Source of the DNA: Hyphomicrobiales bacterium
GTDB taxonomy: Bacteria > Pseudomonadota > Alphaproteobacteria > Rhizobiales > Rhizobiaceae
Reading direction: 5' to 3'
DNA length: 62,468 bases
Assembly: GCA_003963455.1 (NCBI GenBank)
Contig: RXJA01000076.1
Location: 1 to 62,468, forward strand
The notes under the pieces were generated by a model. The model did not search any database, was not told where the DNA came from, and saw only the letters and a list, made by a program, of their open reading frames with translations. This document shows, piece after piece, positions 25,926-34,357 of the stretch (within the stretch, counting starts at the first letter, position 1; each line of letters opens with the position of its first letter). The translations under genes were made by a program, and so were the position numbers.

Positions 25926-25956
25926 TAGATAAAGGTTCCAGTGATGGGAAGGTCAA
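25926..25956 (-). promoter_or_regulatory. CueR-type promoter of copA
   Basis: On the minus strand: -35 TTGACC (25956-25951), a 19-bp spacer and -10 TATCTA (25931-25926). The spacer holds the dyad CCTTCCCATCACTGGAACC, close to the CueR consensus ACCTTCC-N7-GGAAGGT. The over-long 19-bp spacer is the hallmark of MerR-type activation. It lies 35 bases before the copA ATG. Confidence 0.88.
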
Positions 25957-26009
25957 GAGCCAAAATGCGTTTGAAACGATGCGGCAAGATCAATCCCCAA
26001 AAACGGCCC

Positions 26010-26040
26010 TTGACCTTACCATGATGGGAAGCCCCATATA
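26010..26040 (+). promoter_or_regulatory. CueR-type promoter of copZ
   Basis: On the plus strand: -35 TTGACC (26010-26015), 19-bp spacer, -10 CATATA (26035-26040). The dyad ACCTTACCATGATGGGAAGC mirrors the copA site. It is divergent from the copA promoter about 60 bases away, so one regulator can switch both. Confidence 0.84.
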
Positions 26041-26071
26041 AGGTCTACCTGAAACGAAAAGGAGAACTGCG

Positions 26072-26275
26072 ATGCTGAAACTGAAAGTTCCTGAAATGAG
26101 CTGCGGCCATTGCGCCAGCACGATCGAAAAGGCTGTGAAGAGTGTCGATCCCTTAGCTCGCGTGACGGTCGATCTGGGCTCATCTACGGTGGCCGTGGAA
26201 ACCAGAGCGGATGAAACAGCAATTTCTGCCGTCATCAAGTCTGCGGGTTACGAGAACGAAAAAGTGGCTGCCTAA
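26072..26275 (+). CDS. copZ: Copper chaperone CopZ (HMA domain)
   Basis: A 67-residue single heavy-metal-associated domain. It carries the Cu(I) site MSCGHC at residues 9-14, and the ferredoxin-like fold pattern through to IKSAGYENEKVAA. It shuttles cytosolic Cu(I) to the N-terminal domains of CopA. AAAAGGAGAAC precedes the ATG. The gene is divergent from copA and carries its own CueR-type promoter; it ends just before a strong hairpin. Confidence 0.95.
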   Translation: MLKLKVPEMSCGHCASTIEKAVKSVDPLARVTVDLGSSTVAVETRADETAISAVIKSAGYENEKVAA

Positions 26276-26289
26276 ATAGATAGTTCTTC

Positions 26290-26318
26290 GGCCGGCACGG
26301 ATCATAAGCGTGCCGGCC
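26290..26318 (+). terminator. Hairpin after copZ
   Basis: A 10-bp perfect stem GGCCGGCACG / CGTGCCGGCC with a 9-base loop, 15 bases after the copZ stop; no long T-run follows. It probably limits read-through from the CueR promoter and argues against translation starts of the next gene within it. Confidence 0.55.
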
Positions 26319-26387
26319 GCGTTCATTACACCAGTTCATAGATGCATGCCGCCCGAACGCATGAGGCGGAAGATCGAGGGCGGACGC

Positions 26388-28388
26388 ATGCTCATCCAAC
26401 CGATCGATTACTTTCTCGTTGTCTGGTTTGCGATCGCGGCTGCCTCGACCCTCTATGTCGGCTTCGACCAATACCGCAACAACCCCGAGCCGGTGGTGAT
26501 GAAATGGGGCTTCATCCTGGTGACGCTCTATATGGGTCCGCTCGGCCTGCTGCTTTATGTGCTGGCCGACAAAGAACCGCGCCGCGGCGAGCACGAAGCC
26601 TTCACCAAGCCGCTCTGGAAGCAGGGCGTCGGCTCTACCATCCATTGCGTCGCCGGTGACGCCACCGGCATCATCCTCGCCGCCGTCATCACCGCCACGC
26701 TCGGTCTGCCGATGTGGCTCGACCTCATCGTCGAATATCTGGCCGGCTTCGCCTTCGGGCTTTTCATCTTCCAGTCGCTGTTCATGAAATCGATGATGGG
26801 CGGCACCTATTGGGAGAATGTGAGAAAGAGCTTCCTGCCCGAATTCATCTCGATGAACTTCATGATGGCCGGCATGGCCCCGGTCATGAGCTTCCTGATG
26901 ATGGGCCGCGACATGCGCGCTATGGAACCGACCGAGCTTCTGTTCTGGGGCGTGATGTCGCTCGGCGTTATCGCGGGGTTCACGCTTGCCTATCCGGCCA
27001 ATGTCTGGCTGGTCGCGCGTAAGCTCAAGCACGGGCTGATGACACAACGGTCGCAGCCCATTGGATCCGATCACGAGACAAAGCACGCGCCTGGCGCAGA
27101 ATTCGATATGGCGGAAGAAAGCCATGCCGGACACACCGGGATGACCGCGCCTGCGAGGGCCGCGGCGAAAGCTAAGGCACCGGTGAAGGCAAAGACTTCT
27201 CATGCCGCGCACGCGATGCCCGCCCACCGCACAGCACGCCATTCATCTCACGCAGGACACGGCAGTGCCGGTCATCAGATGGAGACGGACGCCACGGCGC
27301 CTCAGATTACAGCACTCAGTGTTGTTTCCGTGATTGCGCTGTCGATCGGCATGACCGCACCCGCCAACTGGATCAATATGGGCCTATCGGCTCGCGAGGT
27401 CGGCGGAGCCATCATGCCCCCCGGCATGATCATGGACCGGGACACGCCCGCTGCGGCGATGCGCGACATGGCGGCGGTCGATCCTCGGCTTGTGAGTTTC
27501 AAGGCTGATCCCGCATCTCAAGGAGGCACCGTCCTCGAACCGCGAATCGAGAACGGCGTAAAGGTTTTCGATCTCGAGGCGTCCGTTATTCGCTGGTCTA
27601 TTCTGCCGGGAGTGGCCGTCGAGGCCTTTGCCTACAACAGACAGGTTCCCGGTCCAACGCTGCGCGTGGCGCAAGGCGATCGCGTTCGCATCAACGTCAC
27701 CAATAGACTGCCCGAAAGCACGACCGTGCATTGGCACGGCCTTGACGTGCCAAATGCGATGGATGGGCCGGCCTATGTCACGCAAAAGCCGATCAAGCCC
27801 GGTGAGACTTTTTCCTACGAATACACCGTTGAACAATTCGGGACATATTTCTATCACACGCACGATCATGTCGATCGCCAGCAGGCGCTCGGCCTCTACG
27901 GTGCGCTCATCATCGACCCTAAGAATCCGGCCGAAGCAATCACCGCCGACTTGGAATACACCGTTCAGCTTCAGGAATGGCTAAAGCGGGAAGGGCTGAC
28001 GTACCCGTCCATGCCGATGGACGGCGGCTTCCCCAATTTCTTCACCATCAACGGCAAGTCTTACCCGGCGACGGAGACCATCAAAATGAAGGTGGGTCAG
28101 TTGCTCAAGATTCGTTTCGTGGGCTCCAACACCACCGCCATTCATCCGATGCATATTCACGGTGGGCCCTTCGAGGTCGTCGCCGTGGACGGCGCAACGC
28201 TGCCGCAGACCGCCCGGTATACGGCCGACACTGTTAATGTTGGGCCAGGGCAGAGGTACGACGTCCTGTGGCGGGCGCTTCGGCCTGGCAAGTGGCTCTT
28301 GCATTGCCACATCCCGCATCACACGACGAACAACAATGTCGAGGAGCAAGGCGGCGGCGGGCTGACGATGGTCATAGACGCCAGTTAG
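26388..28388 (+). CDS. DUF4396 membrane domain fused to two-domain-type multicopper oxidase
   Basis: A protein of about 666 residues from the ATG at 26388 (MLIQPIDYFLVVWF). The first ~220 residues form the DUF4396 membrane domain (five or so membrane segments, KQGVGSTIHCVAGDATGII, FMMAGMAPVMSFLMMGRDM). A His/Met/Ala/Lys-rich linker follows (HAGHTGM ... KTSHAAHAMPAHRTARH), then another membrane segment and a cupredoxin oxidase with all four copper motifs: HWHGLDVP, YFYHTHDHVDRQ, HPMHIHGGPF and HCHIPHH. The oxidase would sit outside, tethered to the membrane domain, with a metal-binding linker between. Earlier in-frame starts at 26310, 26346 and 26361 lack ribosome binding sites and 26310 lies in a hairpin. 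The role of DUF4396 is unknown. Confidence 0.88.
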   Translation: MLIQPIDYFLVVWFAIAAASTLYVGFDQYRNNPEPVVMKWGFILVTLYMGPLGLLLYVLADKEPRRGEHEAFTKPLWKQGVGSTIHCVAGDATGIILAAVITATLGLPMWLDLIVEYLAGFAFGLFIFQSLFMKSMMGGTYWENVRKSFLPEFISMNFMMAGMAPVMSFLMMGRDMRAMEPTELLFWGVMSLGVIAGFTLAYPANVWLVARKLKHGLMTQRSQPIGSDHETKHAPGAEFDMAEESHAGHTGMTAPARAAAKAKAPVKAKTSHAAHAMPAHRTARHSSHAGHGSAGHQMETDATAPQITALSVVSVIALSIGMTAPANWINMGLSAREVGGAIMPPGMIMDRDTPAAAMRDMAAVDPRLVSFKADPASQGGTVLEPRIENGVKVFDLEASVIRWSILPGVAVEAFAYNRQVPGPTLRVAQGDRVRINVTNRLPESTTVHWHGLDVPNAMDGPAYVTQKPIKPGETFSYEYTVEQFGTYFYHTHDHVDRQQALGLYGALIIDPKNPAEAITADLEYTVQLQEWLKREGLTYPSMPMDGGFPNFFTINGKSYPATETIKMKVGQLLKIRFVGSNTTAIHPMHIHGGPFEVVAVDGATLPQTARYTADTVNVGPGQRYDVLWRALRPGKWLLHCHIPHHTTNNNVEEQGGGGLTMVIDAS

Positions 28389-28434
28389 CGGCAACCCAAG
28401 TCTATGATTGATGCTCCCAATCTTTGATGCTCCA

Positions 28435-29355
28435 ATGGATACGTCCGAATTGCTCGATTGTCTGATTATTGGTGGAGGACCAGCCGGTTTGGCGGCGGCG
28501 ATATACCTTGCGCGCTTCCATCTCTCGGTCCTGGTAGCCGATAGCGGCGAAAGTCGGGCCGACCTCATCCCACTCACCCGCAACCTCGCAGGGTTTCCCG
28601 ATGGAATTGCGGGGTCTGACTTTCTCGCGCGCATGCGGGGTCAAGCAAAGCGTTACGGTGCACTGCAATGGGAGGGAAAAGTAGATTCCCTGCAGGGTGG
28701 GCTCGGCAATTTTTTGGCGCAGGCAGGCGCAGAGATATTTCAAGCGCGGGCTGTGCTGCTAGCAACTGGCGTCTTCAACCGGAGACCGAATATGCCTAGC
28801 AATATCCACGCTGAGGCTCTGTCGCGTGGACTTTTGCGTTATTGTCCGATCTGCGATGGCTATGAGGTGACAGATACAATGGTCGCGGTCATAGGAACTG
28901 GCGACCACGGAACCAACGAAGCGGAATTCTTGCGCAGTTACACCGCCGACGTGACGTTGATCGCACCGACTGGCAACCATGAGCTCGATGAAGTGCAAAG
29001 AACGCGCCTCGATAGCGGCGCCATTGAGGCGGTTGACGGCCCGTGTCTCGATTTTGAACTGATGCAGCACGGCGTGGCAATTACGACCCCGGCTGGCCGC
29101 CGCTCTTTTGCGACAGTCTATGCAGCATTGGGGTCCGATGTCCGATCCGAACTTGCAACTGCGGCGGGAGCCGAAGTATCGCGCGATCGTTGTCCTGTGG
29201 TCGATAGCCACCAAAGGACCTCGGTAGCCGGTCTGTATGCGGCGGGCGACGTGGTGCGCGGGCTCGACCAGCTTTCCCATGCCATTGGGCAAGGCGGAGT
29301 CGCCGCTGTTGCAATCCGAAACGACCTCGCTCGCTTGGCCCCGCTGCGGCGGTAG
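28435..29355 (+). CDS. Thioredoxin-reductase-like FAD/NAD(P) oxidoreductase
   Basis: About 306 residues with FAD-binding LIIGGGPAGLAAAIYLAR, the redox pair YCPICDGYE, the NAD(P)-binding segment VAVIGTGDHGTNEAEFL and the C-terminal GLYAAGDVVRGLDQLSHAIGQG. It belongs to the low-molecular-weight thioredoxin reductase family. In the NAD(P) loop the usual GGGxSA pattern is changed to GTGDHGT, so pyridine nucleotide use may be altered, as in ferredoxin- or other non-canonical reductases. It may reduce thiols or detoxify electrophiles. It follows the oxidase fusion on the same strand. An ATG at 28408 is an alternative start. Confidence 0.85.
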   Translation: MDTSELLDCLIIGGGPAGLAAAIYLARFHLSVLVADSGESRADLIPLTRNLAGFPDGIAGSDFLARMRGQAKRYGALQWEGKVDSLQGGLGNFLAQAGAEIFQARAVLLATGVFNRRPNMPSNIHAEALSRGLLRYCPICDGYEVTDTMVAVIGTGDHGTNEAEFLRSYTADVTLIAPTGNHELDEVQRTRLDSGAIEAVDGPCLDFELMQHGVAITTPAGRRSFATVYAALGSDVRSELATAAGAEVSRDRCPVVDSHQRTSVAGLYAAGDVVRGLDQLSHAIGQGGVAAVAIRNDLARLAPLRR

Positions 29356-29492
29356 TCTACCGGAATTGGTGCGATAACTTCCGCAACGGATTAAGTATCC
29401 TACGAAGGTGTCGTAGGGCCGTCCTGCCGACTTTGTCTATGTTGCCAAGCGCATTGCCAGCCGAGCCCCTGCCCCGCGATGGCACCGGCAGG

Positions 29493-29534
29493 ACGGGCGG
29501 CGGCGGGCTGACGATAGTCATCGACGTCAGCTGA
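29493..29534 (+). pseudogene. 3' remnant of a multicopper oxidase gene
   Basis: Thirteen codons plus stop, TGGGGLTIVIDVS, nearly repeat the C-terminus of the oxidase fusion at 28388 (GGGGLTMVIDAS). The DNA is also nearly identical over these positions, but the match fades upstream. It looks like the scar of a lost oxidase copy or a duplication followed by deletion. Confidence 0.55.
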
Positions 29535-29604
29535 CGCGGTGCCTGCGAGCACGATGGCGAAAGGCCAGAAAACCGATCTTGGCCAAGGCAAGAGCGAGAA
29601 CAAG

Positions 29605-30402
29605 TCAGATCGCCGCAGACCAGCCCGACTTTAAGCCAAACGTCCCGGCAAAACTCTTGCCGAATAGCAAGGCCCCGACACCGGCATGCAGGGCTACCAG
29701 CGCTGTCACAGCGAGCACGGTCGCTGCGACCGGCATGAAGCGTCGCCCTGAGCGCACGGCGCTGATCTTGTTGAGATCAAAGCCGGTAAATTCTTCCGCT
29801 TTTATGCTCTCCTTGCCGACACCCACGGTGCCAAGCATCACCTTCATCGCGCTCGCCATCTTCGGCAGGCCGGAAATGTAATAGATGGGAAGCAACGGGT
29901 CATCGATATGTCTTGCCAGCATGGAGCGGTCAATGCGCCCGGCTTCGCCAGTCCATCGGCGTGCCGACGTTTCGGCTTCGGTCATAGTGGCGACCAATGT
30001 GAAGGACGGATTCTGCCTGGCGAGCGTCGCAAGTTCCTCCAGGTAGGCAGCGTCCTCCGGTCGGCGGTTCGCGTAGAAGAGATAGACTCTGTGCGGCAGC
30101 TTTTGTTCGATAGCGTCCTTGATCATCGAAAAGGCCGGAACGACACCGATGCCGCCGGCGATAAAGACGGCGGGCCGTGAAGGATCCTCATGCAGCGCAA
30201 ACGCGCCACGCGGAACATCGAGCAGCATCTCGATCAGGACCTTGCCACCCCTTTGCAGGCGGCCGAGAACCCGCTTGAACGCCGTGTCGCGCATTCGCAT
30301 GGCGACCATCAGCTCGGGGTCCTGAGGCGTGCTCGCGAGCGAGAAGAACCGGCTATTGCCTTCGCGGTCGGTTTCGGGGGGATCGATCAGCGACATCCGC
30401 AC
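29605..30402 (-). CDS. Ferredoxin-NADP reductase-type flavoprotein with C-terminal membrane segments, start codon lost
   Basis: The visible frame gives 265 residues: FAD-binding block NSRFFSLASTPQ, NAD(P)-binding FIAGGIGVVPAFSMI, the YYISGLPKMASAM segment and two hydrophobic segments at the end (VAATVLAVTALVALHAG). The family's N-terminal strand is still encoded upstream in frame (ALKDKRPVAEGSWAFIFEKP, up to about 30510) but no ATG, GTG or TTG is found before an in-frame stop. At 30513 the expected first codon reads AGG after a purine-rich stretch, as if an ATG had mutated. Translation from the GTG at 30402 would remove the first FAD strand. The gene is therefore probably impaired or the sequence has an error. 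Confidence 0.7.
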   Translation of the reverse strand: MRMSLIDPPETDREGNSRFFSLASTPQDPELMVAMRMRDTAFKRVLGRLQRGGKVLIEMLLDVPRGAFALHEDPSRPAVFIAGGIGVVPAFSMIKDAIEQKLPHRVYLFYANRRPEDAAYLEELATLARQNPSFTLVATMTEAETSARRWTGEAGRIDRSMLARHIDDPLLPIYYISGLPKMASAMKVMLGTVGVGKESIKAEEFTGFDLNKISAVRSGRRFMPVAATVLAVTALVALHAGVGALLFGKSFAGTFGLKSGWSAAI

Positions 30403-30770
30403 ATGCTGGCCAGCCGTGAAGCGAAAACCGTCGGGTTTCTCGAATATGAAGGCCCAACTGCCTTCTGCGACCGGTCTTTTGTCCTTGAGAGCCGCTTCAA
30501 ACGAAGCCTTCCTTAGCGAGGCGCTTCGGCGACCATGTAGACGCGATAGCGTTCATGATCCATCGGTGACATCTCCTGCTCGAAAATGGCTTCAGCTCAA
30601 ACCGGCGGGCGAGAGTTGTTATCGAAGACGGACTTGCCGACGAAGCCAACGGTCACCTAACATGAACAGCCTGTGCGATACCGGACACGAAGTGCGGAAT
30701 TGGTCAACGAACAGAAATGCGCGAATGTCCAGAAATGGACACGGCACCCTGAAGTGGCTTGGAAAAGCGG

Positions 30771-31378
30771 ATGGCAAGACGGGCGATAGACCGGCGCGTC
30801 GCCCGCACCAGGGCAACGCTGCAGCATGCCTTGATCTCACTTATCCCGAAGAAGGGCTATGAGGCTGTCACCGTCGAGGATATCTGCGATGCCGCCAATG
30901 TCGGCCGATCGACCTTTTATGCCCACTACACTGGCAAGGACGACCTGAAACGGCGCGGCCTCGACGAGCACCTGCGCGCGCTCCTCGCCCCACGCCAAAA
31001 GAGGCGCTGGCGGCGCCGGGCGATGTCCAGGACCGCAGCCTTGGCTTCAGCCTTCTACTGTTCGAGCACGCACGAGATCATCTGGAACTCTATCGTGCCC
31101 TGGCCGGGGGCCGTGGCGGCGAAGTCAGTCTCAGCGGCATCCGCGAGATCCTGTCGGATCTGGTGCGTGCCGAACTGACCGCGACCGCCGCAAGGGATCT
31201 CCCGGAGGTGGCCCCACGCGAATTCGTCGTCCAATATGTCGTCGGCGCCTACATGGCGGTCTTGACCTGGTGGCTCGACCGCGGCGCGAAGCCGCCACCC
31301 GTCGAAGTCGACCGGATGTTTCGGCGCCTGGCTACCGACGGAATTCGGCCTACCTGGCGACGAGCGGCAGAAAGCTAA
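30771..31378 (+). pseudogene. TetR-family regulator broken by one frameshift
   Basis: From the ATG at 30771 the frame gives a normal TetR helix-turn-helix: ATLQHALISLIPKKGYEAVTVEDICDAANVGRSTFYAHY. Near 31000-31015 the frame must shift to continue with DVQDRSLGFSLLLFEHARDH, LELYRALAGG, GIREILSDLVRAEL and the C-terminal VVGAYMAVLTWWLDRG ... RMFRRLATDGI. Together they make a full-length regulator of about 200 residues, so a single indel separates the two halves. It is divergent from the flavoprotein gene, which it may once have controlled. Confidence 0.85.
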
Positions 31379-31418
31379 AATGACGAAAGCCGAGCAACTC
31401 ACCGCAGAAGCTAGGGAG

Positions 31419-31658
31419 CTACATGCCGAGCATCTTCTTGGCTTCGTTGAGCGCAGCGACTGATCCCGCATGATCGCCAGCGGCGTGCAACTTCTCGCCT
31501 TGAGCGCGTAGTTCCCTCACCTTGGTCATATCGGCCTTCGAGAGGGTCGCGGTCGGCAACGCCGCGTCGATCGAGGCCATAAGGGTCGGGCATGAATTCG
31601 CAAAAGCGGTAGCTGGGACGATCGACAAGAAAAGAGCGAGCGCAATTGAGCGTAACAT
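31419..31658 (-). CDS. Small exported helical protein, unknown function
   Basis: A 79-residue protein with AGGGAGAAA before the ATG, a signal peptide (MLRSIALALFLSIVPATAFA) and a mature part with one Cys (NSCPTLMASIDAAL) and charged helices ending DHAGSVAALNEAKKMLGM. Similar short exported proteins are common in Rhizobiales and have no known role; the helical tail is TPR-like in spacing. Confidence 0.72.
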   Translation of the reverse strand: MLRSIALALFLSIVPATAFANSCPTLMASIDAALPTATLSKADMTKVRELRAQGEKLHAAGDHAGSVAALNEAKKMLGM

Positions 31659-32150
31659 GGAAATTTCTCCCTGCCGGCTCCGGAATGTCTAACATCGACG
31701 AGCGGCATTGCATAGTACACCGCAGCGGAGGCTAGACAATCAGCAGGCTGACGGAAATCCAAGCGGCGATGCAGCCCTTCACAGTTGCTCGTCACTATTC
31801 AGCCAAGCGCGATTTAACTGTTTTCTGAAGCTGTTCGGGTGGCGTTGGGGCTGAGTATCTCAAGCGTCAAGGCCACAAGGAGGATGCGTGCCTTATTACC
31901 CCTCGGCAGCGAACCCAATCCCTGACATGACGTAGTCGGCAAAAGCATTGATGCCGATGAGGATTGTCAAAAACCAGGCATCGGTCCTGTATGGCGTGCA
32001 GCTTGATTTTTCGACAATACAATACGCGCTATATTTTCAAGGATTGCCTGTCCGGGCGCCTGATCCTCTTCTGCGTAAAGGGCCGCTGTCAGAATGGCAG
32101 CGGGCATGGGATAGAGATATTGGCGACAAGCACCGCCAAAGCTACCCTGC
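31659..32150. other. Gap with an unidentified gene tail
   Basis: About 490 bases without a convincing gene. On the minus strand a hydrophobic stretch, TDAWFLTILIGINAFADYV followed by MSGIGFAAEG and TAA at 31896-31898, looks like the C-terminal membrane segment of some protein whose rest is missing. Composition is more AT-rich around 32000-32060. Probably a deletion scar. Confidence 0.35.
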
Positions 32151-33161
32151 TCAAAGCAGGCCAGCAGCTGTCATGAGATCGGTGACCTTTTTAGTGTCCA
32201 GATCCGATGGCTCAACTTTTGGTGCCTGCAGGTCCTTCAGCGGAACCAGCGTCGGATTGCTGTCCGCGCCGATGCCTATAGCATATTCGAAAGACGTACC
32301 GGTTTTCAGAACATCCTGACCACCCTTGCCGGTGATCCATTTCAGAAATGCCTGCGCCTCCTTGGGATGCTTGCTCGAAGCGAGCACGCCGCCTCCGGAA
32401 ATGCTGATGAATGCGCCGGGATCCTGATTTTTAAAATAGAGCAAGCCGATGTTGTTACTGTTTTCGCCAGTCTTGGCCTGGTCGCCGTAATAGTAGTAGT
32501 GGAAGATCACAGCACCTTCGATCTGGCCTGCGTTGACTGCTTTCATGGCGCTGCTATTGCCGCGGTAGGCTACGGCGTTTGATTTCATCCCCTCCAACCA
32601 CTTTGCTGTATCAACTTCGCCCTTGATCTCGAGCAGGGCACCGACGATCGACTGAAAATCGGGACCCGACGGAGATGCGGCCCAACGGCCTTTCCAACTC
32701 GGGTCAGCCAGATCGAGCAGCGACTTAGGCAGGTTGTCGGGGGTCAGTTTTGTCTTGTTGTAAGCAAAGACGGTGCTGCGCGCGGCGATGCCAACCCAGT
32801 GCCCAGTGGCGGGTTGGAATTCTGTGGGCACGCGCGCCAGTGTGTCCGAGTCGACCGGTGCAAACAGGCCGGCGCGGTCGACCAGGGCCACAGCGGGTGA
32901 GTTCTCCGTCAGAAACACGTCGGCCGGCGAGGCGGCGCCCTCAGTGACAATCTGGTTGGCGAATTCTGGGTCTTCTCCGTTGCGAATGGTGACCTTGATA
33001 CCGGTTTCCTTAGTGAAACCTTCGGCCCATTCCTTCCCAAGGCTCTCATGCTGGGCATTATAGACAATGATACCGTCGTTTGCATTCTGGGCGATCGCTG
33101 GTCCGACGGCGACCAAGGGAAGAGCTACGGCGCTCAGGAAAATTGAACGGGCTGATCTCAT
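32151..33161 (-). CDS. Iron(III)-type ABC transporter substrate-binding protein
   Basis: A 336-residue periplasmic binding protein from the ATG at 33161 (MRSARSIF, preceded by CGGAGC). After the signal peptide it shows the ferric-binding FbpA/SfuA pattern: GIIVYNAQHESLGKEW, FLTENSPAVALVDRAG, AARSTVFAYNK and AVIFHYYYYGDQA, where adjacent tyrosines are the usual Fe(III) ligands. No permease or ATPase gene lies next to it; the downstream side is a gene scar, so the transport operon is incomplete or the protein uses a transporter from elsewhere. The promoter region holds two overlapping palindromes. Confidence 0.88.
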   Translation of the reverse strand: MRSARSIFLSAVALPLVAVGPAIAQNANDGIIVYNAQHESLGKEWAEGFTKETGIKVTIRNGEDPEFANQIVTEGAASPADVFLTENSPAVALVDRAGLFAPVDSDTLARVPTEFQPATGHWVGIAARSTVFAYNKTKLTPDNLPKSLLDLADPSWKGRWAASPSGPDFQSIVGALLEIKGEVDTAKWLEGMKSNAVAYRGNSSAMKAVNAGQIEGAVIFHYYYYGDQAKTGENSNNIGLLYFKNQDPGAFISISGGGVLASSKHPKEAQAFLKWITGKGGQDVLKTGTSFEYAIGIGADSNPTLVPLKDLQAPKVEPSDLDTKKVTDLMTAAGLL

Positions 33162-33193
33162 CGGATGCTCCGGGCTGGTGACTGACATTATCC

Positions 33194-33229
33194 GACTAGC
33201 TGCTAGTCATACCTGACTATCCGTGTCAA
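33194..33229 (-). promoter_or_regulatory. Promoter with overlapping palindromes before the iron-binding protein gene
   Basis: Minus strand: -35-like TTGACA (33229-33224), then AGTCA-GGTA-TGACT (33218-33205) overlapping GACTAG-CAG-CTAGTC (33208-33194). Two dyads covering the promoter suggest a repressor site, perhaps for an iron-responsive regulator, but they do not exactly match the RirA or Irr consensus I know. Confidence 0.5.
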
Positions 33230-33342
33230 GATATTAAAACTTGTCAGCGGGGGCTGACTGGCAGCGGTGCCGCATCGCATGGCTATGCGCTGCATCATTT
33301 TTACAGCCGGTGCCGAGTGCGATGGCGACACCCCTACCCCGC

Positions 33343-33895
33343 TCAAATCGATCGCAACACCCACCGCCTGCCGTCGTTACGGAAGGCGGTGATGCTCAAT
33401 GGCTCGACATCAAGTCGCCATGCGGCCCGGAGCGGTGCTTCGAGGAAAGCAGGATTGCCGCTCGTATAAAAACCGCATGAGTCACCACGATCAGGTGGCC
33501 GCGCTCGGTCAAATGTTGCGTCATGAATGATGAGGCGCGGCTTGAAACGGCCGCCATTGACTCGCCTCCGTGAGGAGACGAAGTCGGGTCGGACAACCAA
33601 GCGGCCATCCCTTTGGGGTCCTCGCGTGAAACGTCTGCAATGAGCTTCCCAGACCACTGCGCAAAAACGAGATCCTGCAGGATCGGCACCAAAGTTGGTT
33701 CCAAACCAAGCGCCGCGGCTGTCTGCTTGGGCCGCAACATTGGGCTGGACCAAACCCGATCAGCTTTAGCAGTCTAGGCCGGATTTCGATGGCCAGCGCT
33801 GCCGCCCGCGCCTCCAAAGGTTCATCGAGTGGAAACTGAGCTCTGCGCACCCGCGAAAGTGGCGCCGGTGCAAATCATTGTGAGGCGCGGACATC
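33343..33895 (-). pseudogene. Broken histidine phosphatase (CobC-like) gene
   Basis: Three frames must be combined to get one histidine-phosphatase protein. They read RLTMICTGATFAG (start; the usual catalytic RHG/CHG histidine is here CTG), RRAQFPLDEPLEARAAALA, MLRPKQTAAALGLEPTLVP, PHGGESMAAVSSRASSFM, HLIVVTHAVFIRAAIL and finally AAWRLDVEPLSITAFRNDG. At least two or three frameshifts and the replaced catalytic His make it a pseudogene. This family often sits beside cbtBA in cobalamin gene clusters of Rhizobiales, which fits its neighbour. Confidence 0.8.
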
Positions 33896-33984
33896 AAAGA
33901 GCTACTTCGCAAGTGGAGAGACGATTGCGATCGCGTTTGCGATCGGGATTCATTGACAGGCGGCTCGCCAGTTGGATAGTGTCG

Positions 33985-34095
33985 CTGCCACGATACGGGT
34001 TTGGAAGCCGGTGTAAATCCGGCACGGTCGCGCCACTGTGATCGGCAACCGCTTATATAAGCGGTTGCCGAAAGTCAGGCCTTCTCCCGTATCTG
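33985..34095 (+). promoter_or_regulatory. Cobalamin (B12) riboswitch
   Basis: The leader of cbtB contains the conserved riboswitch blocks in order: GGAAGCCGGTGTAAATCCGGC, ACGGTCGCGCCACTGTGA (B12-box region) and GAAAGTCAGGCC. An 8-bp closing stem pairs GATACGGG (33992-33999) with CCCGTATC (34086-34093). The variable arm is an unusually perfect hairpin, GGCAACCGCTTAT / ATAAGCGGTTGCC (34043-34068). Binding of adenosylcobalamin should turn down cbtBA. Confidence 0.92.
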
Positions 34096-34136
34096 AGAGT
34101 TCGATCAACGGGACGCTGCATCCCAGGAGAGGTCAA

Positions 34137-34346
34137 ATGTCCGACACTACCTTCGCGCCACAAATCCGTCCGCTACCTATTCCTCTTGGAGAGCTTCTGC
34201 CATGGGCGTTCTTTGGCGGACTACTCCTCTTGCTGGCAATCTATTTCGTGGGCGCCGAAGAAGGCGCGACATCGATGATATCCGGCGTGTACGTTCATGA
34301 ATTTGTCCATGATGGTCGCCACCTGCTCGGCTTCCCTTGCCACTAA
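34137..34346 (+). CDS. cbtB: Cobalt transporter subunit CbtB
   Basis: A 69-residue protein with one membrane segment (LLPWAFFGGLLLLLAIYFVG) and the C-terminal metal-binding motif VHEFVHDGRHLLGFPCH typical of CbtB. CbtB and CbtA together are thought to import cobalt for cobalamin synthesis. CAGGAGAGGT precedes the ATG. It is under the B12 riboswitch directly upstream and is followed by cbtA. Confidence 0.94.
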   Translation: MSDTTFAPQIRPLPIPLGELLPWAFFGGLLLLLAIYFVGAEEGATSMISGVYVHEFVHDGRHLLGFPCH

Positions 34347-34357
34347 GGATCACGGAC

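Noticed and set aside
31948..32319. 123-codon plus frame near the iron-binding protein
   Set aside because: Overlaps the 3' end of the well supported minus gene and has no recognisable protein.
34043..34068. Perfect hairpin GGCAACCGCTTAT/ATAAGCGGTTGCC as an independent terminator or operator
   Set aside because: It lies within the B12 riboswitch between its conserved blocks and is best explained as the variable arm.
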